Below are positions 33,858-44,100 of a DNA stretch of 64,000 bases, one piece after another. The stretch's first letter is position 1; every line of letters starts with the position of its first letter. The stretch covers positions 2,948,001 to 3,012,000 of the forward strand of contig NZ_JAFEJA010000001.1 in the NCBI RefSeq assembly GCF_016919245.1, written 5' to 3'. The notes under the pieces were generated by a model that was not told where the DNA came from, did not search any database, and worked only from the letters and a program-made list of their open reading frames with translations. Made by a program: the position numbers and the translations under genes. Source of the DNA: Streptomyces zhihengii. GTDB lineage: Bacteria > Actinomycetota > Actinomycetes > Streptomycetales > Streptomycetaceae.

Positions 33858-34805
33858 TCAGACCACGTCGCCGGGCTTCGGGAGCGGCTTGCCGTACCAG
33901 AGCTCGATGAGGCGGGCCGCGATCGAGATGCCGTAGGGAGGCAGGACCTCCCCGGACTCGAATGCGGCCCGCAGGTCGTCGCGGGAGAACCAGCGGGCCT
34001 CGTGGATCTCCTCGCCGTCCACCTCGATCTCCGAGGAGGTGGCCCGGGCCGTGAAGCCGAGCATCAGGCTGGAGGGGAACGGCCACGGCTGGCTGGCGAC
34101 GTAGGTCACCTCGCCGATCGAGACGCCCACCTCCTCGAGCACCTCGCGCCGCACCGACTGCTCGATGGACTCCCCCGGCTCCACGAATCCGGCGAGGGTG
34201 GAGAAACGGCCCTCGGGCCAGTGCACCTGGCGGCCGAGCAGCGCGCGATCCTCCTCGTCGGTGACGAGCATGATCACGGCCGGGTCGGTGCGCGGGTAGT
34301 GCTCCGCCCCGCAGGCGGGGCAGCGGCGGATGTGGCCCGCCGCGGCGATGACGGTGCGCTCGCCGCAACGGGAGCAGAAGCGGTGCAGCCGCTGCCAGTT
34401 CTCCAGCGCGACCGCGTGCACCAGCAGGCCGGCGTCGCGCGGCGGCAGGAGCAGCCCGGCCTCGCGCAGACCGGCGGGACGCGCCGACTGGTCCATCCGT
34501 CCGGGCAGGGTGTCCTTCTGGAGCGCGAAGTAGCGCACGCCGTCCTCGTCGGTGCCGAGGAAGTAGCGGTGGGTCTCGGTCAGCGGCGCGTCGAAGGACG
34601 GCGTCATGACCAGTTCGGTGCGCCCGTCGGGGGTGTCGTCGATCAGCGCCTGGCCGCCGGAGACGACGAAGACGCGGGTCGTGGGGTGGCTCCACGCCGC
34701 CGCGAGCCATGCCTCGTCGAGGCGGTTGTGGGCTTCGCGGTCGATGCCGCTCGGCGCGGTCAGGCCGATCGGACGGTCCGGTGCGGCGTAGCTTTCGGTG
34801 CTCAC
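33858..34805 (-). CDS. nudC: NAD+ diphosphatase / RNA de-NADding enzyme NudC
   Basis: NudC hydrolyses NAD(H) and removes NAD caps from RNA. The 315-residue protein has an N-terminal domain, a four-cysteine zinc ribbon (FCSRCGERT and RRCPACGAEHYPR), the Nudix box GFVEPGESIEQSVRREVLEE and the NudC-specific SQPWPFPSSLMLGF. GTG 34805 has GGAAG eight bases upstream. It is on the same strand as the M20 peptidase upstream of it, 44 bases away, and convergent with mrx1. Confidence 0.95.
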   Translation of the reverse strand: MSTESYAAPDRPIGLTAPSGIDREAHNRLDEAWLAAAWSHPTTRVFVVSGGQALIDDTPDGRTELVMTPSFDAPLTETHRYFLGTDEDGVRYFALQKDTLPGRMDQSARPAGLREAGLLLPPRDAGLLVHAVALENWQRLHRFCSRCGERTVIAAAGHIRRCPACGAEHYPRTDPAVIMLVTDEEDRALLGRQVHWPEGRFSTLAGFVEPGESIEQSVRREVLEEVGVSIGEVTYVASQPWPFPSSLMLGFTARATSSEIEVDGEEIHEARWFSRDDLRAAFESGEVLPPYGISIAARLIELWYGKPLPKPGDVV

Positions 34806-34849
34806 GGGTTTCTTCCAACTCCCCCGGGTGGACGGTTTCACAGGTCGGG

Positions 34850-36247
34850 TCAGCGCATGGTCTCGGCCATGTCACCCCACAGGTGGGCGGTGGTCTCGAC
34901 GCCCTTCAGCAGCAGCTCCAGCTCGACCTTCTCGTCGGGCGCGTGCCAGCCGTCGGACGGCACCGAGATGCCGAGGAACAGCACCGGCGCGCCGAGGACG
35001 TCCTGGAGGTCGGCCGCGGGACCGGAGCCGCCCTCGCGGGTGAAGCGGATCCTGTGGCCGTCGAACGCCCGGCTCATGGACCGCGCGACGGACTGGAGCG
35101 CGGGGTGGTCCAGCGGGGTCAGACAGGGGCGGGTCGCGGCGCCGAAGACGATCTCGTGGCGGATGCCGGCCGGCACCTGCGCGGCGACCCAGTCGGTGAC
35201 CGCCCGCTCGATCTTGTCCGGATCCTGGCCGTCGACCAGCCGGAACGACAGCTTCACCATGGCCGACGCGGGGACGATCGTCTTGCCGCCGGGCCCCTGG
35301 TAGCCGCCGCCGATGCCGTTGACCTCGGCCGTGGGGCGGGCCCATACGCGCTCCAGCGTGGAGAAGCCCGCCTCCCCGAGGGTGCCGTGGCTCTTCGCGG
35401 TGCGCAGCCATGCCGCCTCGTCGAAGGGCAGCTCGGCGATGATCTCGCGCTCGGCCTCGGTCAGCGGGGTGACGCCGTCGTAGAAGCCGGGGACGGTGAC
35501 CCGCTCGTCCTCGTCGTGCAGCGCGGCGACGATCCGGGCGGCGACGGCGGCGGGGTTGGGCACGGCGCCGCCGAAGGAGCCGGAGTGGATGTCCTGGTCC
35601 GGGCCGTGGAAGGTGATCTCGCAGTCGGCGACGCCCCGCATGCCGGTGCAGACGGTGGGCGTCGTCTCGGACCACATGCCGGTGTCGGAGACGATCACGG
35701 CGTCGGCGGCGAGCCGGCCGGCGTGCTCCTCGACGAGCGCGCGGAAGTGGGGGGAGCCGGACTCCTCCTCGCCCTCCACGATCAGCTTGAGGTTGACGGC
35801 GGGCGCCGTGCGGCCGGTCGCGGCGAGATGGGCGCGGACGCCGAGGGTGTGGAAGAACACCTGCCCCTTGTCGTCGGCGGCGCCGCGCGCGTACAGCCGG
35901 CCGTCGGTGAGCAGCGGCTCGAAGGGGTCGCTGTGCCAGCCGTCCTCGCGGGCCGCCGGCTGGACGTCGTGATGTCCGTAGACCAGCACGGTCGGGGCGT
36001 CCGGATCGCCGGAGGGCCATTCGGCGAACACCGCGGGGGCGCCGGGCGTGGGCCAGATCTCGGCGACCGGGAAACCCGTCTCCGACAGCTTGGCCGCGAG
36101 CCACTCGGCGCTGCGCCGCACGTCGTCCGCGTGCTCGGGCTGGGCCGAGACGGACGGGATGCGCAGCCATGCGACCAGGTCGTCCAGGAAGGCGGCGCGG
36201 TGCCGCTCGATGTACGTACGGACGACGCTGTCCGGGGTGTCGCTCAT
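34850..36247 (-). CDS. M20-family zinc peptidase (dipeptidase)
   Basis: The 465-residue enzyme resembles carnosinase/CPG2-type M20 peptidases acting on di- or short peptides in the cytoplasm. The metal ligands are H in VYGHHDVQPA near residue 95 and D in RGAADDKGQ near 125. The catalytic and bridging glutamates are EGEEESGSP near 160, a ligand aspartate follows in VSDTGMW, and the last histidine lies in GWHAPDE near the end. ATG 36247 is used. It starts 10 bases after the adnB stop, so adnB, this gene and nudC may be co-transcribed. It is the one gene that breaks nudC-adnB adjacency relative to what I recall in mycobacteria. Confidence 0.92.
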   Translation of the reverse strand: MSDTPDSVVRTYIERHRAAFLDDLVAWLRIPSVSAQPEHADDVRRSAEWLAAKLSETGFPVAEIWPTPGAPAVFAEWPSGDPDAPTVLVYGHHDVQPAAREDGWHSDPFEPLLTDGRLYARGAADDKGQVFFHTLGVRAHLAATGRTAPAVNLKLIVEGEEESGSPHFRALVEEHAGRLAADAVIVSDTGMWSETTPTVCTGMRGVADCEITFHGPDQDIHSGSFGGAVPNPAAVAARIVAALHDEDERVTVPGFYDGVTPLTEAEREIIAELPFDEAAWLRTAKSHGTLGEAGFSTLERVWARPTAEVNGIGGGYQGPGGKTIVPASAMVKLSFRLVDGQDPDKIERAVTDWVAAQVPAGIRHEIVFGAATRPCLTPLDHPALQSVARSMSRAFDGHRIRFTREGGSGPAADLQDVLGAPVLFLGISVPSDGWHAPDEKVELELLLKGVETTAHLWGDMAETMR

Positions 36248-36257
36248 GCCGATGAGC

Positions 36258-39200
36258 CTAACGGGCGGCGTCGCCGGAGCCGTCGGCCGTCCCACCCAGA
36301 AGGATGCGCTCCAGTCCCGCCCGGCCGGGCAGACCGTCCGGTCTGACGATCTCGCCGGTGCGGACGAAGACGAAGGCCGCGGTGACCGCGTCGAGCGGCA
36401 GCCCCTGCTGCTCGGCCCAGGCCACCCGGTAGACGGCGAGCTGGAGCGGGTCGGCGGCGCCGCTGCGGGCCGTCTTCCAGTCGACGATCTCGTACGCCGG
36501 GCCGCCGCCGTCGCCGCGTTCCGTGCGGTACACGGCGTCGATCCGCCCGCGCACCACCCGGCCGGCCAGCGTGAACTGGAACGGCGCCTCGACGCGGTAC
36601 GGGGTCCGGCGGGCGTACTCGGTGCGGGCGAAGGCCTCCTTGAGGGCGGCGAGGTCCCGCTCGTCGGCGATGTCGTGGTCGGCGGCGTCCTCACCGCGGT
36701 CCTCGGCGCCCCCGGGCAGCTCGTCGGGGCCCAGCATGGGCAGCGGCAGCTCCTCGAACCGCGACTCCACCCAGGCGTGGAAGCGGGTGCCGCGCCGGGC
36801 CGCGGGGTGCGGGGCGCGCGGCATGGGGCGGGCCAGCTCGCGCGCGAAGCCGTCCGGGTCGGCGGCCAGGCGCAGCAGCTGCGAGGCGGACAGGGCGCGG
36901 GGCAGCCGGACGTCGCGGACGGCGGCCCTGGTGCGGCGCAGCTCGCCCGCGAGGGCGTCGAGGTCGCGGTCCCAGGAGGCGAGGACCCGGGTCTCCTCGG
37001 GAGTGAGCCGCCCGGTGTCACCGGGGCCCTCCGTCTCGTCCGGGGGCGCGGGGGCCTGATGCGGAACGGTGCGGGCCGGGCCGGGCCGCCCCGCGCCGCG
37101 CCCGTGCGTCTCCGGGGCGTCGGGGGCGTACGCGTCGTCCGACGGAGGTGCGTCGGGGGCGTACGCGTCGTCCGACGGAGGCGCGCCGGGGGCGTACGCG
37201 TCGTCCTCAGCGAGTCCGCCGGGGCCGGAGGAGGTGTCGTGGCCGGAGGTGCCGGGGCCGGAGGAGGTGTCGGGGTCGTACGGGTCGGGGTCGTACGGGT
37301 CGGGGTCGTCGAAGGGGGGCGGGGGCTCGTCCTCCGGGGGCAGCTCGGACGGCCAGTCGTCGTACCGGTCGCCGGCGGTGCCGTCCGCCGCGGGCGGCGC
37401 GTCCGGTACGTCCGCCGGGGGCGGCTCCTCGGCGGCCAGGGCGGCCAGGTGGGCCAGCACCGTGTCGGCGGCGGCGCGGCGGCGGGCCAGGGAGTCGGGG
37501 TCCAGCGGCAGCGGCCAGGCCGTCTCGGCGCCCGCCGCGAGCAGCATCGGGTTCTCCGCGTCCTCCTCCGGCTCGTCGGCCCAGACCTCGATCTCGCCGA
37601 ACCCCTGCGCGCAGTGGTCGTGGAGTGCCCGGAGGAACGGGGACGGGCCGCGGCGGCGCTTCTGGCTCGGCCCCCACCAGTGGCCCGAACCGAGCAGCAG
37701 CGACCGCGGGCGGGTGAACGTCACATAGCCGAGGCGCAGTTCCTCGGTGAGCTGGTGCTCCTTCATCGAGTCCTTGAACGCCTTCATGCCCCGCGCGTCC
37801 CAGGACCCGACGTCCGGCAGCGTCCCCGCGTCCCCGCGCAGGGCGTGCGGCAGCACCTTGGCCTGGGACGTCCACGCCTCCCGTGCCTGCTCGCTGGGGA
37901 AGTGCTTCGCCACCAGTCCGGGCACGGCGACGACGTCCCACTCCAGGCCCTTGGACTTGTGGGCGGTGAGGACCTTGACGGTGTTCTCGCCGCCGGGCAG
38001 GGCGTTGTCCAGGCCCTTCTCGTACTGGGCGGCCGTCCGCAGGAAGCCGAGGAACGCCAGCAGCGTCGCCTCGCCGTCCACGGCCGCGAAGGAGGCGGCG
38101 ACGTCCATGAAGTTGGCGAGCGTCTCCCGGCGCCGGGCGGCCAGGGCGTGCGGGGACGCGGACAGCTCGACGTCCAGGCCGGTGTGGGCCAGCACCCGGT
38201 GCAGCACGTCCATGAGCGGGTCGGCGAGCGAGCGCCGCAGGTCGCGGAGCTCCGTGGCGAGGCGGGCGAACCGGACGCGCGCGTCGGCCGAGAAGGCGAG
38301 CCCGTCGTCCCCCTCGCCCCCGCCGTCGATGAAGGTGTCCAGCGCGTCGGCGAGCGAGACGGTCTCGGCCGGGTCGGTGCCCTCCACGGCCGCCGCGAGC
38401 CGCAGCGCGGGGTCCTCCTCGGCGCCCGCGCGGTGCACCAGCAGCCGCGCCCGTCTGCCCAGCAGCGCCAGGTCGCGGGGGCCGATGCGCCAGCGGGGAC
38501 CCGTCAGCAGGCGGACGAGGGGGGCGTTGGCGCCCGGGTCCTGGAGCACCTCGCACACGGCCACCAGGTCGGCGACCTCGGGCAGGTGCAGCAGTCCGGA
38601 GAGGCCGACGACCTCCACCGGGACGTCACGGGCGACCAGCGCGCCCTGGATCTCGGGGAAGTCGCCCGCAGTCCTGCACAGCACGGCGATCTCGCCGGGC
38701 TCCGTCCCGGTGCGCACGAGGTGGGCGATCCCGTCGGCGATCCAGGCGATCTCCTCCTCGTGGGTGGCCAGCAGGGCGCAGCGGACGATGCCGTCGTGGT
38801 CGGCGCCGGGCGCGGGCCGCAGGGCCTCGACGCCCTCGTGCATCGCGCGCAGCGGGGCGGCGAGCCCGTTGGCGAGCCGCAGCAGCCGGCCGCCGCTGCG
38901 CCGGTTCTCGCTGAGCGCGAAGCGGGCGGCGGGGGTGCCGTCGGCGAAGGGGAAGTGGCGGGGGAAGTCGTCCAGGTTGGCGACGGAGGCGCCGCGCCAG
39001 CCGTAGATCGCCTGGCACGGGTCGCCCACGGCCGTCACCGCGTGGCCGGTGCCCTGCCCGAACAGCCCGGACAGCAGCTGCCGCTGGGCGACCGAGGTGT
39101 CCTGGTACTCGTCGAGCAGCACCACCCGGAACTCGTCGCGCAGGATGCCGCCCACCTCGGGGCGGGTGAGCGCGAGCTCGGCGGAGAGGGCGATCTGGTC

Positions 39201-39938
39201 GCCGAAGTCGAGCAGATCGCGTTCCCGCTTGGCGGCGCGGTAGCGGGTGGTCAGGTCGAGCAGCTCGCGCCTGGCCCGGGCGGCCTCGGGGACCTTGCGC
39301 AGGTCCGCGTTGCTCAGCCGGGCCCCGGCCAGGGTGCCCAGCAGCGCGGAGTCGTGGGCGCCGAGCCGGTCCGGGGGCACCAGGTGCTCGGACAGCTCGG
39401 AGTCGAGGGCGAGCAGATCGCTGACGAGGCTCGGGAAGGAGCGGGTGAGCGCCGGGTACGGGCCCGGTGCCTCGCGCAGCACCCGGGCCGCCAGCTGGAA
39501 GCGGGTGGCGTCGGCGAGGAGGCGGGAGGACGGTTCGAGGCCGATGCGCAGGCCGTGGTCGGTGAGGAGCTGGCCGGCGAACGCGTGGTACGTGGAGATG
39601 CGCGGCTCCCCGGCGGCGCCGTCCTCGCCGGTGCCGTCGCCGGCGGGGGCGTCCCGGTCGGTCACCCCGGCCCGTACGAGGGCGGTGCGGACGCGCTCCG
39701 CGAGCTCGCCCGCCGCCTTGTTGGTGAACGTGAGGCCGAGGACCTGCTCGGGGGCCACCTGGCCGGTGCCGACCAGCCACACCACCCGGGCGGCCATCAC
39801 CGTCGTCTTCCCCGAGCCGGCGCCGGCCACGATGACCTGCGGGGCGGGCGGCGCGACGATGCAGGCCGTCTGCTCCGGGGTGAAGGGGATCCCGAGGAGC
39901 TCCTTGAGCTGCTCGGGATCGGTGATGCGTGCGGTCAC
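36258..39938 (-). CDS. adnB: AdnB-like helicase-nuclease subunit
   Basis: AdnAB is the actinobacterial heterodimeric motor-nuclease that resects double-strand breaks. This 1226-residue subunit has an N-terminal UvrD-type motor: Walker A AGAGSGKTT (38-46), LDEYQDTSVAQRQ, GDPCQAIYGWRGA and LTAHKSKGLEWDV. Its C-terminal RecB-type nuclease has GRIDAVY and YEIVDWKTAR (catalytic D-x-K), then QLAVYRVAW. About 200 residues of Asp/Pro-rich linker (850-1020) separate the two and include a triplicated 11-residue repeat. The GTG at 39938 is the best start but lacks a clear ribosome site. Neighbours nudC and adnA support the AdnB assignment. Confidence 0.88.
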   Translation of the reverse strand: MTARITDPEQLKELLGIPFTPEQTACIVAPPAPQVIVAGAGSGKTTVMAARVVWLVGTGQVAPEQVLGLTFTNKAAGELAERVRTALVRAGVTDRDAPAGDGTGEDGAAGEPRISTYHAFAGQLLTDHGLRIGLEPSSRLLADATRFQLAARVLREAPGPYPALTRSFPSLVSDLLALDSELSEHLVPPDRLGAHDSALLGTLAGARLSNADLRKVPEAARARRELLDLTTRYRAAKRERDLLDFGDQIALSAELALTRPEVGGILRDEFRVVLLDEYQDTSVAQRQLLSGLFGQGTGHAVTAVGDPCQAIYGWRGASVANLDDFPRHFPFADGTPAARFALSENRRSGGRLLRLANGLAAPLRAMHEGVEALRPAPGADHDGIVRCALLATHEEEIAWIADGIAHLVRTGTEPGEIAVLCRTAGDFPEIQGALVARDVPVEVVGLSGLLHLPEVADLVAVCEVLQDPGANAPLVRLLTGPRWRIGPRDLALLGRRARLLVHRAGAEEDPALRLAAAVEGTDPAETVSLADALDTFIDGGGEGDDGLAFSADARVRFARLATELRDLRRSLADPLMDVLHRVLAHTGLDVELSASPHALAARRRETLANFMDVAASFAAVDGEATLLAFLGFLRTAAQYEKGLDNALPGGENTVKVLTAHKSKGLEWDVVAVPGLVAKHFPSEQAREAWTSQAKVLPHALRGDAGTLPDVGSWDARGMKAFKDSMKEHQLTEELRLGYVTFTRPRSLLLGSGHWWGPSQKRRRGPSPFLRALHDHCAQGFGEIEVWADEPEEDAENPMLLAAGAETAWPLPLDPDSLARRRAAADTVLAHLAALAAEEPPPADVPDAPPAADGTAGDRYDDWPSELPPEDEPPPPFDDPDPYDPDPYDPDTSSGPGTSGHDTSSGPGGLAEDDAYAPGAPPSDDAYAPDAPPSDDAYAPDAPETHGRGAGRPGPARTVPHQAPAPPDETEGPGDTGRLTPEETRVLASWDRDLDALAGELRRTRAAVRDVRLPRALSASQLLRLAADPDGFARELARPMPRAPHPAARRGTRFHAWVESRFEELPLPMLGPDELPGGAEDRGEDAADHDIADERDLAALKEAFARTEYARRTPYRVEAPFQFTLAGRVVRGRIDAVYRTERGDGGGPAYEIVDWKTARSGAADPLQLAVYRVAWAEQQGLPLDAVTAAFVFVRTGEIVRPDGLPGRAGLERILLGGTADGSGDAAR
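37121..37206. repeat. 33-bp in-frame tandem repeat within adnB
   Basis: Units begin at 37121 and 37154, with a 20-base third unit at 37187. They are in frame and encode the repeated peptide DDAYAPDAPPS in the disordered linker of AdnB. Copy number could vary between strains. Confidence 0.8.
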
Positions 39939-40076
39939 CCCAAAGAGGCTAACCGGGACATCCGACAGTCCCGACCGCCCGGAGCCGCCGGGCCCTCGCG
40001 CCGCCCGCCTCGGAGCCGCCGGCCTCCGGACGCCCGCCTCGGAGCCGCACGGCCGGAGGCCGGCCACCCGGAGCCG

Positions 40077-41063
40077 TCAGGACGTGCCGGGGCCGTCCTG
40101 CTCGGCTCCGGCGCCGAAGCCGGACTCGGTCCCGTCCTCCGGGGCCTCCGCCGACGAGGTGGGCGCCGGCGACGACGGCTCCCCGGACGGACTGGTCTCG
40201 GTGCCCGTGCCGGAGTCGGAGTCGGGCGAGACGCCGTCGGACGGGTCCGACGGGATGTTCCCGCCGAGCTTCTCCAGGTCCACCACCTCGTCGGACGGGG
40301 GTGCCTGGACCCGCACCGGCTTGTCGAAGTCCGAGAAGGCGACCGTGCCCGCGTCGTCCCCGCCGGCCTTGACGACCTTCAGCAGGTAGGGCTTGCCCTC
40401 CTTGGCGACGTACGCGGTCGTCGTCTCCCGCCCGTCCTTCCTCACCAGCGTGGCGGCCGGGACGCCGTCGACCTCGGTGTCCTTGCCGAGCGCCATGCCC
40501 GTCGGGTCGTCCTCGCCGTCGAGCTCGGAGAGCATCGCGTCGAGATCGCAGACGCCCCGCATGTCCGCGATGGCGCTCCCGGGCATCTTGATCCAGCGGT
40601 CCGTCATCAGCTCGACGACACCGTCGCCCCCGCCGTCCGGGGAGGCCGAGCCCCGCTCGTCCATGGTCGCCCGCCAGAAGGCCCCGTCCCCCTTCAGATA
40701 GATCACGTCGCTCAGCCTGCGCAGCTCGGCCCGGCCGCCCTTGACGCCGAGGTCGCCGGTGCAGTTGTCGCGGGAGTCCATGGCCAGGTCGACGGTGACC
40801 GGGTCGCCGTCGCTCTCGATCGCCCCGGCCATCCGCAGCGAACCGGCGCCCTTGGTGGCCGCGATCGCCTTGTCCGCGATCCGGTCGGCGCTCATCCCCT
40901 TGAACGGACCGGCGGTCGCGCCGCTCGTCACCGCCACCGGCTCCTTGGGGCCGCCCGCCGCGCTCCCCGCCCGGACGCCGCCGTCCTGCGAGCAGCCCGC
41001 GAGACCGGCGACGGTGCCGGCGCACACGATCGCCGCCGCTGCCAGGGACTTCCTCGTGGCCAT
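40077..41063 (-). CDS. Lipoprotein, LolA/LppX-like fold
   Basis: The 328-residue protein has a signal peptide (MATRKSLAAAAIVCAGTVAG) ending in the lipobox LAGC with the lipidated cysteine at 24. The middle looks like the LolA/LprG-type single-sheet domain (residues 60-250), with conserved-looking DNCTGDLGVKGG, WIKMPGSAIADM and YLLKVVKAG. The C-terminal 70 residues are disordered and rich in Ser, Pro, Asp and Glu. Such proteins carry lipids or act as envelope sensors. The ribosome site GAGGAGA is good. The gene is oddly inserted between adnA and adnB on the same strand. Confidence 0.82.
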   Translation of the reverse strand: MATRKSLAAAAIVCAGTVAGLAGCSQDGGVRAGSAAGGPKEPVAVTSGATAGPFKGMSADRIADKAIAATKGAGSLRMAGAIESDGDPVTVDLAMDSRDNCTGDLGVKGGRAELRRLSDVIYLKGDGAFWRATMDERGSASPDGGGDGVVELMTDRWIKMPGSAIADMRGVCDLDAMLSELDGEDDPTGMALGKDTEVDGVPAATLVRKDGRETTTAYVAKEGKPYLLKVVKAGGDDAGTVAFSDFDKPVRVQAPPSDEVVDLEKLGGNIPSDPSDGVSPDSDSGTGTETSPSGEPSSPAPTSSAEAPEDGTESGFGAGAEQDGPGTS

Positions 41064-41171
41064 GTGATGTCTCCTCGAAGGTCCGTCTGCCGGGGCCCGG
41101 ACGGGCCTCGGTGACCTTCATTGGATGCACCCGGATGGCCATGAAAGGGATCATCCGGCGCAAAACACCGA

Positions 41172-44100
41172 TCATTCCACTATTTGGCGGCCCTCCGGCT
41201 GCGCGCTGCACGACGCCCGGAAGGTGCAGTGGGCACAGTGCTGACCTGCGGAGGGGGTGAAGCGCTCATCCAGGACCCGGCCCGCGGCGGTGGCGAGCAG
41301 ATCGCCCACCCACTCCCCCGACGGGGCCTCCTGCGCCTGCACCTTGGGCAGCGCCTCGCCGCCCTCCTTCTGCGGGGCCGCCTGCCGCAGGTGCACCAGT
41401 TCCGCGCCGCCCGGCTCGGGGCGCCGGCCGTCGAAGACGTCGTCCACGGCCCCCTCCCGGACGGCGAGCTGGTACACCGCGAGCTGGGGATGGCGGGCGA
41501 CCTCGTCCTTGGTCGGCGCCTGCTTGCCGGTCTTGAAGTCGACGACGTAGGCCCGGCCCCCGGCGTCCTGCTCGACCCGGTCCATGGAGCCGCGGATGCG
41601 CACCTCGTACGCGCCGGCCTCCAGGGTCACGTCGAAGTCGTGCTCGGTGGCGGCGGAGGTGCGGCCCGCACGGTCCGTCACATGCCAGCGCAGGAAGCGC
41701 TCCAGGGCGGTGCGGGCGTGCTCCTTCTCCTGGGCGGACTTCCAGGGCGCGTCGAAGACCAGGCCGTCCCAGACGGATTCGAGCCGCTCCATGAGGACGG
41801 CGAGATCGGCCGGGGTGCGGCCGGACGCCACCTCGTCGGCCAGCACATGGATCACGTTGCCGAAGCCCTGGGCCGCGGTGGCCGGGACCTCCGCCTTCAC
41901 CTCGCGGCCCAGGAACCACTGGAGGGCGCAGGTGTTGGCGAGCTGGTCCAGCGCGCTGCCGGACAGGGCGACGGGACGGTCCCGGTCCCGCAGCGGCACC
42001 GCGCTGTGCGTCGGGTCGAACATGCCCCACCAGCGGTAGGGGTGCGCCGACGGGACCAGCGGCTGGCCCTCCTCGTCGCTGAGCGCGGCGAGCCGGGCGA
42101 GCCGGCGGGCGGCGGCGTCGCGCAGCGCGGGCGAGGCGGCCGGGTCGACGGTCGTGGCGCGCAGCTCGGCGACGAGCGGGGCGACGGCGAGCGGGCGGCG
42201 GGGGCGGCCCGCTATGTCGCGGGGCTCGACGCCCAGCTCGGTGAGGAAGCGGGAGGGCTGGTCGCCGTCGTCGGCCGGAGCCTTGACGGCGGTGACCACC
42301 AGCCGGTCGCGTGCCCGGGTCGCGGCCACGTAGAACAGCCGCCGTTCCTCGGCCAGCAGCGCGCCCGGCGGCAGCGGCTCGGCGAGGCCGTCCCGCCCGA
42401 TGCGGTCGGCCTCCAGCAGCGAACCGCGGCGCCGCAGGTCGGGCCAGAGCCCCTCCTGCACCCCGGCGACGACGACCAGGCTCCACTCCAGGCCCTTGGA
42501 GCGGTGCGCGGTCATCAGGCGTACGGCGTCGGCGCGGGCCTCCCGGCGGGAGAGGGTGTCGGCGGCGATGTCCTGGGCGTCGAGCTCCTCGATGAAGTTG
42601 AGGGCGCCCCGGCCGCCGGTGCGTTCCTCGGCGCGGGCCGCGGTCTCGAAGAGGGCGCACACCGCGTCGAGGTCCCGGTCGGCGTTGCGGCCGCCCGGGC
42701 CGCCGCGGAAGGCGGCGCGCTCCAGCCGCTGCGGCCAGGAGGTGCCGTCCCAGAGCAGCCAGAGCGCCTCCTCGGCGGTGCCGCCCCCGGCGAGCAGTTC
42801 GCGCGTCCTGCGCAGCAGGGCGCCGAGCCGCTGCGCGCCGCGCGCGTAGGCGGCGTCGTGCGCGACCAGACGCTCCGGCTCGGCGAGCGCCCGGGCGACG
42901 AGCACGTCGGACGGCGGCGGCACCCGGTTGCCCCCGGCCCGCTCCTCGTCCCGCAGCGCCCGGCCGAGCCGGCGGAGATCCGCGGTGTCCATGCCGCCGA
43001 GCGGCGAGGTCAGCAGCCCGATCGCCGTCTCCGCGTCCATCCCCCCGAACCGCACGGCGGAGCCCGCCCCCGCGGCGCCGCGCGCCTCATCGCCATCTGC
43101 CGCCCCGGCCTCGGGCCGGGCGCCCCCCGCCGGACCCGCTCCGTCTTCCACCGCACCCGCGGCCTCGCCGGCGCCGGCGCCCTTCGCGGAACCGGCTCCG
43201 TCCTCGGGCCGGGCGCCCTCAGCCGCACCAGCCCCGTCCTCCGCTCCGACGCCCCGGGCCTCGTCGCCCTCCGAGGCAACGCCCTCCGCACCCTCCTCCG
43301 AGGCAACGCCCTCCGCACCCTCCTCCGAGGCGACGTCCTCCGCGGCGACGCCCCCGCCGCCCGCAGAAGCGGCACCCGGCGAGGCGTCCCCGTCGCCCGC
43401 AGGAGCGGCACCCCTGCCGCCCACGGGCGCGGCCCCCGGCGACGCGCCCGCGAGGCCGCCCGCCTCCCCCGGCCCCTCCGGGGCGGACGCCCCCGCCGCC
43501 TCCGCCGAGGCGCGCAGGGCCGTCAGGAGGGGAGCGACGGCGGGCTCGTGGCGCAGGGGGATGTCGTCGCCTGAGACCTCCACCGGGACCCCGGCCGAGG
43601 TCAGGGCGCGGCGCAGGGTCGGGACGGTGCGGCCGCCGGCGCGGACGAGGACGGCCATCTCGCGCCACGGCACCCCGTCCTCCAGGTGCGCGCGGCGCAG
43701 GATGTCGGCGATGTTGTCCGTCTCGGTGGACGCCGTCGGGTAGGTGAAGACCTCCACCCGGCCGCCCTCGCGCACCGCCGACGGCTCCCGGTGCGCGCGG
43801 ACGCGCTCGGCCGGCAGCCGGGTGAGCGGCATCCGGCGGGCCAGCCGCCGGGTCGCCTCCAGCAGGCCGGTGCCGCTGCGCCGGGACGTGGTGAGGACCG
43901 CGACCCCGGCGGGCGCGCCGTCCCGGCGGGGGAAGGCGTCCGGGAAGTCGAGGATGCCGTTCACGTCGGCGCCCCGGAAGGCGTAGATCGACTGGTCGGG
44001 GTCGCCGAAGGCGACCAGGGTGCGTCCGCCGCCGGCGAGCGCGTGGAGCAGCCGGACCTGTGCCGGGTCGGTGTCCTGGTACTCGTCGACGAACACCGCG

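Noticed and set aside
43040..43520. Separate small genes in the adnA low-complexity insertion
   Set aside because: Opposite-strand frames there are shadows of an Ala/Gly-rich coding stretch; the adnA frame stays open through the insertion and both sides carry helicase motifs.
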